From the NCBI GenBank assembly GCA_017996375.1, contig JAGOHC010000004.1, positions 1 through 52,835 on the forward strand: DNA of 52,835 nt, in the 5' to 3' direction. Position 1 is the stretch's first letter, and each line of letters starts with the position of its first letter. This DNA is from Saprospiraceae bacterium (GTDB lineage Bacteria; Bacteroidota; Bacteroidia; Chitinophagales; Saprospiraceae). Position numbers and translations under genes: made by a program. A model generated the notes under the pieces. The model saw only the letters and a program-made list of their open reading frames with translations. It made no database searches and had not been told where the DNA came from. Shown one piece after another: positions 17,048 to 25,216 of the stretch.

Positions 17048-19277
17048 CTGCTAAGTAATTATTCAAATCACTGTATTTTGAAGCGAGTTTTTGTGCTTCT
17101 GCCTTACTAACCCGCACACCATTGATGTACGGAATAATTTTTGGCACATTTATTCCTTTAGTTACTAAATCTTCTTTCAGTTGTATTGCCGATGCTGCGG
17201 TGCGATACAACCCTACGGTATAATAAAGTGTTTCGCTATCGCCATTAGCCTCCACCATAATGTCGGAATAATCCAACAATTCACTATTTGAATATAATTG
17301 TTTGGTGGCGGCTACTTGCACTTTGTACGAAAGCCCTTTGATAGTATTTTTGCGCCGATTGTCTGTGTCACTCTGCATATATTCGCCAACAATGGGGTTG
17401 ATGTTAGTAAACTTGATAGGCACACCATCGGTATTGTACACTAAAGTTTCTATACGCCGATTGAAGCGTTGCCCTGCTATGTTCGGCTTTCCATCCGATT
17501 CATTTTTGGCAATGGCATAGTTTGCTCCGCACCCCTTCGTAGATATATTGGCAGCGTTCACACCCTTGCCTATCAGAAACTGTGCAACTTTTTGTGCACG
17601 TTTATTGGTAAGATACGCTTCTAACGTTGCTGATTCTGCTTTATAATTATGTGCTACAATATCAACTTTTAGCTGTGGATATGTTATCAGTAAGGTGGCG
17701 AGTTTTACTAATTCTTGTTGGTTGAGGGTTGCCAGTATGTCATTATCATCATTATACATTAATGTTGTAATATGAAACTCCTGCCAATTTTCGTTTTTAG
17801 TTGGGATGGGCGGTGGCGATTTTTTCTTTTCGCTGCTGCTACCGGTTATTTTTATTTTTTCAGATGTTGAGGTCTCAGCAACTCCACTCGCTACGGTATT
17901 TGTGACAAATGCTAATGTGCCATCTACATACTGCATCGTTTCAATCGGTTTTTTGAACGAACAACTGAAAATATCGCGCTGCCCAATACTTTCTTTTCGG
18001 GTGGACGACAAAAACGCTCTGCTACCATCATTTACCAATCTAAAGTAAGTATCGTCGCCTGCTGAATTAACGGGCATACCCATGTTTTGCGGAGTGCTCC
18101 ACACTTTAGTATCGGCATCAAATTGACTTGTAAATACATCAAATCCACCAATACTCTTGGTGCTATTACAGCTAAAATAAAGCGTGCGTTTGTCATTTGC
18201 CAAAAATGGTGTTACCTCATCGTAAGCAGAGTTTATTTTATTGCCGAGGTTTTGTGGCATTGTCCATTGTTCGGCGAGGCGTGTTGTAATATACAGGTCG
18301 TACCCTCCGTATCCACCGGCACGACGGCTGGCAAAAATAAGTGTGGAATCGTTTACAAATTGAATCCCATAATCGCCCTGCGTAGTAACTACTGGCGATA
18401 TAAGTTTGGGTGGAAACAGGGGTTTCTCCTCAATATTTTCGACGAATGTATCCATCAAAATATCTCCGTCTGTGGTTGATAGTCCTTGATAAAAATACAG
18501 CACTTGTCCGTTATTTGTAAAGCCGAGTATAACATCTTGACGCGGGCTATTGAGTAGTTCACTCATGCGTTCGGAAGTCGCCCAGCCTGCGCCATCATAT
18601 TCTGTAACGAACATATCCAAACCATAAGTGCCATTCGCTTCATCGGACATTCCTTTCTCATTACGCAAGCCGCCAATATTCCCTTCGCGAGCGGAGGAAA
18701 AATAGATGCGTCCTGCGTTAGCGGGGCTGATTATTGCTCCGAAGTCATCCCAAGCGGTGTTAATATTTTCTCCGAGATTTTCCGCAATGGCTTCTTCTTC
18801 TTTAAAAAAGAGGTTCATGCCTTCCATACAGCGTTTGATGTCATTGATAATTGCAGGGCGGTTATTTTCTTTTTTGGCAACACTCAGATATTTTTTATAT
18901 CCCGCTATAGCTTGCCGAAACTGGTGTTCGGCATGATCACATTTTGCTAAGTATAAAAACAGATCTTCACTTGGTTTTTTCTCGTTATCTACAACATAAT
19001 TAAGATACTTGCGTGCTTCCGAAACATTGTTTACATAGTAATAACAGATACCTATGTGTTGTTTAACCTCCAAGTCGTCGGGTTTAATGCGCTGGTAGCG
19101 CAAGAAGTTTTTGAGTGCTCGCATATGCTTGCCGGCATTAAAATATTCCATTCCGGCATCGCGCAATTCTTTTGGCGAAGGCTGCGCTGTTTGTGCGATT
19201 GTGTGCAGGCAACTTCCGCATAGTAACAGAAAAATGAATAAAAAATTTCTTTTGTGTAAAAGGCTACGTGTGTGCAT
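17034..19277 (-). CDS. TPR / PD40 beta-propeller / OmpA-domain envelope protein (PorE-like architecture)
   Basis: From the ATG at 19277 (747 residues) the product starts with a signal peptide (NFLFIFLLLCGSCLHTIAQ). It then has TPR-like helices (about 35-150), a WD40-like PD40 propeller (about 190-460) with repeated ...IYFSSAR..., LIFASRRAGGYGGYDLY and LYFSCNS blades, an OmpA-like peptidoglycan-binding domain (about 510-635, ending QRFNRRIE), and a C-terminal SPOR-like region. This is the order seen in PorE and related T9SS- or gliding-associated proteins of Bacteroidota, although many paralogues share it. An in-frame ATG at 19316 would add 13 residues before the signal peptide and is less likely. 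It lies between the E2 and methyltransferase genes. Confidence 0.85.
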   Translation of the reverse strand: MHTRSLLHKRNFLFIFLLLCGSCLHTIAQTAQPSPKELRDAGMEYFNAGKHMRALKNFLRYQRIKPDDLEVKQHIGICYYYVNNVSEARKYLNYVVDNEKKPSEDLFLYLAKCDHAEHQFRQAIAGYKKYLSVAKKENNRPAIINDIKRCMEGMNLFFKEEEAIAENLGENINTAWDDFGAIISPANAGRIYFSSAREGNIGGLRNEKGMSDEANGTYGLDMFVTEYDGAGWATSERMSELLNSPRQDVILGFTNNGQVLYFYQGLSTTDGDILMDTFVENIEEKPLFPPKLISPVVTTQGDYGIQFVNDSTLIFASRRAGGYGGYDLYITTRLAEQWTMPQNLGNKINSAYDEVTPFLANDKRTLYFSCNSTKSIGGFDVFTSQFDADTKVWSTPQNMGMPVNSAGDDTYFRLVNDGSRAFLSSTRKESIGQRDIFSCSFKKPIETMQYVDGTLAFVTNTVASGVAETSTSEKIKITGSSSEKKKSPPPIPTKNENWQEFHITTLMYNDDNDILATLNQQELVKLATLLITYPQLKVDIVAHNYKAESATLEAYLTNKRAQKVAQFLIGKGVNAANISTKGCGANYAIAKNESDGKPNIAGQRFNRRIETLVYNTDGVPIKFTNINPIVGEYMQSDTDNRRKNTIKGLSYKVQVAATKQLYSNSELLDYSDIMVEANGDSETLYYTVGLYRTAASAIQLKEDLVTKGINVPKIIPYINGVRVSKAEAQKLASKYSDLNNYLADDGE

Positions 19278-19327
19278 GGTTGATTCTAAAAATTTCGTGG
19301 ATTCGTTTTGGCTCATTTAATCATCCG

Positions 19328-20629
19328 CTAAATAGTTTGTTTATCATCAAACGCCTCCAGATAGTCAGCTACCTTACGAAGAAAAGAGCCGCCGAGTGCG
19401 CCATCCACCACGCGATGATCATACGAAAGAGATAAAAACATCATCTGCCGAATAGCAATAACATCTCCCATTTCAGTTTCAATAACGGCGGGGCGTTTGC
19501 GAATGGCTCCAGTTGCTAAAATGGCTACTTGCGGTTGGTTAATAATGGGCGTACCCATAACGTTGCCAAATGTACCCACGTTGGTAAGTGTAAAAGTTCC
19601 TCCTTGCGTTTCATCTGGTTTTAGTTTGTTTTGACGGGCGCGATTGGCGAGGTCATTTACCGCTTTGGTGATACCTACCATATTGAGTATATCTGCATTT
19701 TTGATAACGGGCACAATCAAATTACCGGACGGCAATGCCGCCGCCATACCGATATTTATATCTTTTTTACGAATGATGCGAGAACCATCCACTGATGCGT
19801 TGATAAGTGGGTAGTCTCGTATGGCTTTTATCACGGCATCAATAAAAATAGGTGTGAAGGTGATGTTTTCGCCATATTTATTTTGAAATTCTTTTTTAAC
19901 GCGCTCACGCCATCTGACCAAGTTTGTTACATCTGCCTCCACAAATGAAGTGACATGTGGCGAGGTGTGCTTGCTCATTACCATGTGGTCGGCAATGAGC
20001 TTACGCATTCTGTCCATTTCAATAATTTCCACATTAGCACTTGCCTCCTGCGTAGTGTGGCTCACCGCCGGCGTAGTTTGAGGTGTTTGTTGCGGTGCAA
20101 CAATCGCAGGCGCAGCGACGGTTTGGCGCGTATCAACATAGCTCAAAATATCTTTTTTGGTTACTCTACCCTGTATGCCTGAGCCTGCGATGGTTTCTAA
20201 TTCTGCAGTGCTGATGCCTTCTTGTTTGGCAATATTTTTCACTAATGGAGAATAAAATCTCGTTGCTGTAGCATCTGGAGCAGTTGACGTTATTGCCACT
20301 TGTGGTTGTGCATGCTGCCCGTTGGTTTTTACGGGTGCTGACGACGCAGGTGCTACTGCCGGAGAAGCTGCTGGTGGTGCAGCATTTGCTTCAGTGGATA
20401 TAACGGCAATCACTTTGCCGATAGGTACTACATCATTCTCTTGAAAAAGAATTTGTGTGATAACACCTGCCGTTGGAGAAGGCACTTCGGAATCTACTTT
20501 ATCGGTGGCAATTTCTAAAATGGTTTCATCCAACTCAACACTATCACCTACTTTTTTTACCCATTTCAGGATGGTGGCTTCCATGATGCTTTCGCCCATT
20601 TTAGGCATTATAAGTTCTATCTGCGGCAT
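19328..20629 (-). CDS. 2-oxoacid dehydrogenase dihydrolipoamide acyltransferase (E2)
   Basis: A 433-residue E2 subunit: one lipoyl domain (1-78) with the lipoylated Lys44 in EIATDKVDSEV, an Ala/Pro-rich linker, a peripheral-subunit-binding domain (about 125-168, YSPLVKNIAKQEGI...GRVTKKDIL), a second flexible linker, and a catalytic acyltransferase domain ending with SYDHRVVDG (His405 and Asp409). It transfers acyl groups from E1 to CoA in a 2-oxoacid dehydrogenase complex. One lipoyl domain and the sequence style suit branched-chain or mixed-specificity E2s, but E1 and E3 genes are not nearby, so the substrate stays open. First gene of a four-gene minus-strand run. Confidence 0.93.
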   Translation of the reverse strand: MPQIELIMPKMGESIMEATILKWVKKVGDSVELDETILEIATDKVDSEVPSPTAGVITQILFQENDVVPIGKVIAVISTEANAAPPAASPAVAPASSAPVKTNGQHAQPQVAITSTAPDATATRFYSPLVKNIAKQEGISTAELETIAGSGIQGRVTKKDILSYVDTRQTVAAPAIVAPQQTPQTTPAVSHTTQEASANVEIIEMDRMRKLIADHMVMSKHTSPHVTSFVEADVTNLVRWRERVKKEFQNKYGENITFTPIFIDAVIKAIRDYPLINASVDGSRIIRKKDINIGMAAALPSGNLIVPVIKNADILNMVGITKAVNDLANRARQNKLKPDETQGGTFTLTNVGTFGNVMGTPIINQPQVAILATGAIRKRPAVIETEMGDVIAIRQMMFLSLSYDHRVVDGALGGSFLRKVADYLEAFDDKQTI

Positions 20630-20708
20630 ATCATATTATATTTTAACATAATTAAACGGTAGCCTGTACCGATAATAATTAACTTGTTTTTTTACGCTAA
20701 TGGCGGTG

Positions 20709-20716
20709 CAAAGGTA
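20709..20716 (-). promoter_or_regulatory. -7 box (TACCTTTG) upstream of the E2 gene
   Basis: Minus-strand TACCTTTG fits TAnnTTTG, about 80 bases before the ATG at 20629. It may drive the whole E2 / OmpA-like / methyltransferase / exporter run. Confidence 0.5.
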
Positions 20717-20825
20717 CACAATTATACTAATAATCAGGTAGATTATTACAGACTTATCTGCTTGATGCTGCACCGTGCAGTGCTGAATCATAACTCATTA
20801 AACGAAATTTTTATTAGTATTAGAT

Positions 20826-20833
20826 TATCTTTG
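20826..20833 (+). promoter_or_regulatory. -7 box (TATCTTTG) of the rluB-type gene
   Basis: TATCTTTG matches TAnnTTTG, with only 19 bases between it and the ATG at 20853, so the transcript would have a very short leader. Confidence 0.5.
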
Positions 20834-20852
20834 TCAAAATTTTTTTATACTG

Positions 20853-21671
20853 ATGAAAAAAATACGGGAATCACAACTACGACCTCCTTCGCATAAAGGC
20901 TTTTCTGTTACTAAAAAAGGGAAAAAAACTCCACCACCATCTGCTACTTCGCCTGATGAACCGATGCGCCTCAACAAATACATTGCTCACTGCGGTATTT
21001 GCTCGCGCCGAAATGCGGTGGATTTTATCAAGGAAGGACACGTTTTTGTAAATGGGAAAGCAGTTGTAGAGCCTTACTACGAGGTGCAGCCTACGGATGC
21101 CGTTACGTTTAAAGGCAAGGCGGTGCGCCCCGAAGTGCGGAAGGTATATTTATTGCTCAACAAGCCAAAAGATGTTATCACTACTGCCAGCGATGAGCGC
21201 GGACGCAAAACTGTAATGGATATTGTTGGGAATAAAATTAAGGAGCGTATTTTTCCAGTGGGGCGATTAGACAGAACTACAACAGGATTATTATTGCTGA
21301 CCAATGATGGCGATTTGGCGCAAAAACTGTCGCACCCAAGTTATAGCGTGAAGAAAATTTATCATGTAGCTCTCAACAAGCCTTTGGAACGTTCAGATTT
21401 TGAGTTAATTGCAAAAGGGTTGGAGTTAGAAGATGGTATTGCAACCATTGACAAGCTCCATTTCGTAGATAGTAAAAACAAAGCAGAGGTGAGTATTGAG
21501 TTGCACATTGGCAAAAATCGTATCGTGCGCCGCATTTTTGAACACATGGGCTATGAGGTTGCTTGTTTAGATAGGGTGTATTATGCTGGGTTAACCAAAA
21601 AAGATTTGCCCCGCGGCTTTTTCCGTCACCTCACTGACCAAGAGGTAGTTATGCTCAAACATTTTACCTAA
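20853..21671 (+). CDS. rluB: Pseudouridine synthase of the RsuA/RluB family
   Basis: The 272-residue product has a basic disordered N-terminus (1-36), an S4 RNA-binding domain (about 38-85, MRLNKYIAHCGICSRRNAVDFI), and a catalytic domain with the conserved Asp140 in VGRLDRTTTGLLLLTNDGDLA. The RIVRRIFEHMGYEV segment is typical of RluB/RsuA-type enzymes. They isomerise uridine to pseudouridine in rRNA; RluB acts on 23S U2605. Assignment to RluB rather than RluF/RsuA rests on overall resemblance. Confidence 0.88.
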   Translation: MKKIRESQLRPPSHKGFSVTKKGKKTPPPSATSPDEPMRLNKYIAHCGICSRRNAVDFIKEGHVFVNGKAVVEPYYEVQPTDAVTFKGKAVRPEVRKVYLLLNKPKDVITTASDERGRKTVMDIVGNKIKERIFPVGRLDRTTTGLLLLTNDGDLAQKLSHPSYSVKKIYHVALNKPLERSDFELIAKGLELEDGIATIDKLHFVDSKNKAEVSIELHIGKNRIVRRIFEHMGYEVACLDRVYYAGLTKKDLPRGFFRHLTDQEVVMLKHFT

Positions 21672-21714
21672 GAAAATTTATTCAAACATTCCACCACTTG
21701 GTTAGCTGACATAA

Positions 21715-22719
21715 TTACAACTCTTCGATACCTGTTACCGTAGTATATTTAAACGAAAGTTTCTTGTCGGGATAAATATACTTATAAGCTGATTGACACA
21801 TAAGCGTTGCTTCGTGAAACCCACAGAGTATTAATTTTAACTTCCCTTCGTAAGTGTTGATGTCGCCGATAGCATAAATACCTGAGATGTTGGTGCTGTA
21901 ATCTAAGGTGTTTACGACGATAGCATTTTTGTCAATATTTAGCCCCCAGTCACCTATGGGTCCGAGTTTTGGTGTTAAGCCGAAAAGCGGTATGTAGTGG
22001 TCAGCAAGTTGGGTATATGTTCCTTCAGTTTGGTGCTTGATAACTACTTCACTAAGTTGCCCGTTACCGTGTAGCCCTACTACTTCTGAATCTGTAACGA
22101 GTTTTATTTTTCCAGCTTGATGGAGTGCTAATACTTTTTCAGTAGAGTCTATTGCGCCACGAAATTCTTTGCGACGATGTACTAAGGTTACTTCTTGTGC
22201 TACATCGGCGAGGAAAATTGTCCAGTCCAATGCAGAGTCGCCACCACCAGCAATGACAATTTTTTTGCCTGTATATTTTTCCGGATTTTTTACAAAATAA
22301 TCTACGCCTTTATCTTCAAAAGTGAAGATATTATCTATTGGCGGCTTGCGTGGTTCAAAACTACCCAAGCCACCAGCAATAGCGATAACAGGTGCTTGTA
22401 GTATTGTGCCTCTATTGGTAGTCACTTGCCAACGCCCATCGTCTGTCTTTTGGATAGTTTCTGCTCGCTCGCCTAATGTGAAAGTGGGTTTGAATGGAGC
22501 AATTTGCTTCATCAAGTTATCAACCAGTTCCTGCGCTAATATTTCGGGATAACCCGGAATATCATAGATAGGTTTTTTAGGATAAATCTCGGTGAGTTGC
22601 CCGCCGGGATGCGGAAGCGCATCTACCAAGTGGCAGCGCAACTTGAGCAAGCCTGCTTCAAAAACGGTAAACAGCCCGCAAGGACCGGCACCAATGATGA
22701 GAATATCTGTCTGTATCAT
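21715..22719 (-). CDS. Ferredoxin/flavodoxin-NADP+ reductase, thioredoxin-reductase-like type
   Basis: A 334-residue two-dinucleotide-domain flavoprotein. FAD is bound by IGAGPCGLF (9-17) and NADPH by the second glycine motif IVAGGGDSALDW; the segment GGQLTEIYPKKPIYDIPGYP is typical of the FNR family related to Bacillus YumC. The CxxC redox pair of thioredoxin reductases is absent, which separates it from TrxB. The C-terminus reads ISGIYAIGDINTYEGKLKLILCGFHEATLM, also as in YumC-type FNRs. It passes electrons between NADPH and ferredoxin or flavodoxin. Divergent from cysS. Confidence 0.92.
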   Translation of the reverse strand: MIQTDILIIGAGPCGLFTVFEAGLLKLRCHLVDALPHPGGQLTEIYPKKPIYDIPGYPEILAQELVDNLMKQIAPFKPTFTLGERAETIQKTDDGRWQVTTNRGTILQAPVIAIAGGLGSFEPRKPPIDNIFTFEDKGVDYFVKNPEKYTGKKIVIAGGGDSALDWTIFLADVAQEVTLVHRRKEFRGAIDSTEKVLALHQAGKIKLVTDSEVVGLHGNGQLSEVVIKHQTEGTYTQLADHYIPLFGLTPKLGPIGDWGLNIDKNAIVVNTLDYSTNISGIYAIGDINTYEGKLKLILCGFHEATLMCQSAYKYIYPDKKLSFKYTTVTGIEEL

Positions 22720-22752
22720 GCTAAAATCAAGTCATTTTAAATTTTTGCGCGA

Positions 22753-22760
22753 CAAAGGTA
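22753..22760 (-). promoter_or_regulatory. -7 box (TACCTTTG) of the ferredoxin-NADP reductase gene
   Basis: Minus-strand TACCTTTG fits TAnnTTTG, 33 bases upstream of the ATG at 22719. Confidence 0.5.
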
Positions 22761-22818
22761 GGGATTTTTACAGTAAAATGCTATTGGTTTTGTGGATACA
22801 TAATTAGCGCAATAGTCG

Positions 22819-22826
22819 TAACTTTG
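22819..22826 (+). promoter_or_regulatory. -7 box (TAACTTTG) upstream of cysS
   Basis: TAACTTTG matches TAnnTTTG and lies 99 bases upstream of the cysS ATG. The leader in between shows no clear attenuator or T-box-like structure. Confidence 0.45.
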
Positions 22827-22925
22827 TAGCTGCTTGGTGCGTTATCTTGTTCGATGTGTCAATAATAAGTTGTTTTGATACCGTTCATATTAGTATAAAT
22901 CATCATAAAAATATTTTTTAGAACC

Positions 22926-24422
22926 ATGAGTTTAACCATTTATAACAGTCTGACGCGCGACAAAGAAGTTTTTGAACCTTTGGTAGAAGGTAGAGTAGGT
23001 ATGTATGTGTGCGGCCCTACGGTATATAACGATGTGCATTTGGGCAACTGCCGCACGTTTGTAAATTTTGATGTTATATATCGCTACTTGTTATACTTGG
23101 GATATAAAGTGCGTTACGTCCGCAACATTACAGATGTTGGGCACTTGGAAGGCGATGCCGATTCGGGGGCAGAAGATAAAATGGCAAAACGCGCACGCAT
23201 TGAGCAGCTTGAGCCAATGGAAGTAGCGCACAAATACACAGCAGGGTTTCATGAAATGATGAAAATTTTTAATACGTTGTCGCCATCTATTGAGCCCCGA
23301 GCAACAGGGCACATACCAGAACAGATAGAAATGGTACAGGCAATTTTTGACAGAGGTTATGCTTACGAAAACAACGGATCGGTGTATTTTGATACACTTA
23401 AATTTGCTAAAGAGAACGATATTTATGGAAAATTATCCGGACGAATTTTGGATGATTTAATTGCCGAATCGCGTGATAACCTTAAAAATCAGGAAGAGAA
23501 AAAAAGCCCTGCCGATTTTGCCATCTGGATAAAAGCTGCTCCTGAGCACCTCATGCGTTGGCAGTCGCCATGGTCAGAGGGGTTTCCGGGCTGGCATCTC
23601 GAATGTTCTGCTATGAGTACCAAGTATCTGGGACATGTATTTGATATTCACGGTGGTGGCAATGATTTAAAATTCCCTCACCACGAAAACGAAATTGCTC
23701 AAAACCAAGGTGCTTGCGGAGTGAGCCCAGCGCGTATCTGGATGCACGCCAATATGCTTTTGTTAAATGGAAAAAAAATGTCGAAAAGTGATGGCAACAC
23801 CATTTCGCCTGTTGAACTTTTTAGTGGTCACAGCCCACATGTAACGAAAGGATACAGCCCGATGGCGGTGCGCTTTTTTATGTTGCAATCGCATTACCGC
23901 AGTACGCTGGATATGAACGATGAGGCTTTGCAAGCTGCTGAAAAAGGATATCGCCGATTGCTTGAATCATACAAAACATTACAAACACTACAACATCCCG
24001 CAGCAGGTAATGCTGGCACTTTAGATACCGAAATTAACGAATTAATGTCGGCTGCTTTTGATGATATGAACGATGATTTTAATAGCCCTAAGGCAATGTC
24101 ACGCTTGTTTGAGTTGGCAGCAAAAATTAATGGATTGAATGATGGTCATTTATCATATAATGATCTAACTGTCACTACTTTACAAAACTTGAAGGAATTT
24201 TATCATCGCTTTATTTTTGATATTTTAGGCTTATGCGACGAAACCGCAGCAGCTACCGATCATCACTTGATGAATGGCATAATGCAGCTTATCATTGACC
24301 TTCGCGCGCAATCGCGCTCCAACAAGGATTGGGCTACTTCCGATAAAATTCGAGATACATTGACCGCACTAAACATTCAATTAAAGGATAGCAAAGAGGG
24401 CACTACTTGGTCAGTACAGTAG
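22926..24422 (+). CDS. cysS: Cysteinyl-tRNA synthetase
   Basis: A 498-residue class I synthetase. Zinc-site residues start with Cys29 in MYVCGPTVYN; the HIGH motif is HLGN (38-41) and the KMSKS motif is at 284-288 (NGKKMSKSDGN). The GWHLECSAMS and FDIHGGGNDLKFPHHENEIAQ segments are diagnostic for CysRS. It charges tRNA-Cys with cysteine. Full length with a normal helical C-terminal domain; transcribed alone, convergent with the DUF4290 gene. Confidence 0.98.
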   Translation: MSLTIYNSLTRDKEVFEPLVEGRVGMYVCGPTVYNDVHLGNCRTFVNFDVIYRYLLYLGYKVRYVRNITDVGHLEGDADSGAEDKMAKRARIEQLEPMEVAHKYTAGFHEMMKIFNTLSPSIEPRATGHIPEQIEMVQAIFDRGYAYENNGSVYFDTLKFAKENDIYGKLSGRILDDLIAESRDNLKNQEEKKSPADFAIWIKAAPEHLMRWQSPWSEGFPGWHLECSAMSTKYLGHVFDIHGGGNDLKFPHHENEIAQNQGACGVSPARIWMHANMLLLNGKKMSKSDGNTISPVELFSGHSPHVTKGYSPMAVRFFMLQSHYRSTLDMNDEALQAAEKGYRRLLESYKTLQTLQHPAAGNAGTLDTEINELMSAAFDDMNDDFNSPKAMSRLFELAAKINGLNDGHLSYNDLTVTTLQNLKEFYHRFIFDILGLCDETAAATDHHLMNGIMQLIIDLRAQSRSNKDWATSDKIRDTLTALNIQLKDSKEGTTWSVQ

Positions 24423-24469
24423 TACGGTAATGATGAACAGATGCTGGTTTTTGTAAAACCTATTTTTGT

Positions 24470-25174
24470 TTATCGCTTTTTGCGGAAACGCTGGTTATCG
24501 TTATGCCCGCCTCTATTATCGTTTTTATTATTGCGATAATTGTCGTTGCGCCCACCTCTATTGTTGTTAGGTTTGCGGTGGTTGTTATTATTTTGCGGCA
24601 TATTGCGTGGCTTGTTGTACAACATTCCCCCACCCATTGTTTCGATAGGCATATCATCGCGCAACTCTAATTGCCCGTTAGAGAAAGAGGCTAAATCTTC
24701 CTTAATGACATCATCGCCCACGTAGTATTCCTTATTCCATGTTTTATATGCCAGCTTCATATATGACCCGATGACAGCCACAAAGGCATCGCGTTTAGCT
24801 CCCGGCTCCATAGCCAACGCTTTTTGGATGAGTTTTTGCACATGCCCGCCATAGTGGCGATAACGTGAATCCACTTTTTGATACGTAAGCGGCTCGGGGC
24901 GTTTGTGTGCATCCTCACGCTTAGGTATTTCGCCATTAGGCGGCATTACATCCAACTCATAATTAGTTATGCTGAACACATGATGCCAAAGTTTTATGCG
25001 TTGATCCTCCAAACTTTTTGCTTGCGGATTAATTTGTTGCATCAAATCTACAATACGCTCAACGTATGCCTGCCTCATGGGTTTGTCGGCAATAGTCTTT
25101 GCGTGTTGTAGCAATTTTTGCACGTTTCTGCCGTATTCCGGAAAGACAAGTTCTTCCTGATTGATATATTCCAT
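24470..25174 (-). CDS. DUF4290 family protein with Asn/Arg/Gly-rich tail
   Basis: A 234-residue protein. The first ~175 residues are a helical domain matching DUF4290, a Bacteroidota-specific family (FPEYGRNVQKLLQHA near 11, PKREDAHKRPEPLTYQ near 85, SRYRHYGGHVQKLI near 103, YMKLAYKTWNKEYY near 137). The last ~45 residues are low complexity, rich in N, R, G, D and K and ending in FRKKR, resembling RGG-type nucleic-acid-binding tails. Function unknown. It starts 42 bases after glmS on the same strand, so it is probably the last gene of the glgA-like / DUF4270 / glmS operon. Confidence 0.85.
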   Translation of the reverse strand: MEYINQEELVFPEYGRNVQKLLQHAKTIADKPMRQAYVERIVDLMQQINPQAKSLEDQRIKLWHHVFSITNYELDVMPPNGEIPKREDAHKRPEPLTYQKVDSRYRHYGGHVQKLIQKALAMEPGAKRDAFVAVIGSYMKLAYKTWNKEYYVGDDVIKEDLASFSNGQLELRDDMPIETMGGGMLYNKPRNMPQNNNNHRKPNNNRGGRNDNYRNNKNDNRGGHNDNQRFRKKR

Positions 25175-25216
25175 AATCGTTTTGTCTAAATTTTATACAC
25201 TGGTTTTCGGGGGTTA

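Noticed and set aside
22720-22925. T-box or other riboswitch in the cysS leader
   Set aside because: No T-box sequence, specifier stem or terminator/antiterminator pair is visible; only divergent -7 boxes.
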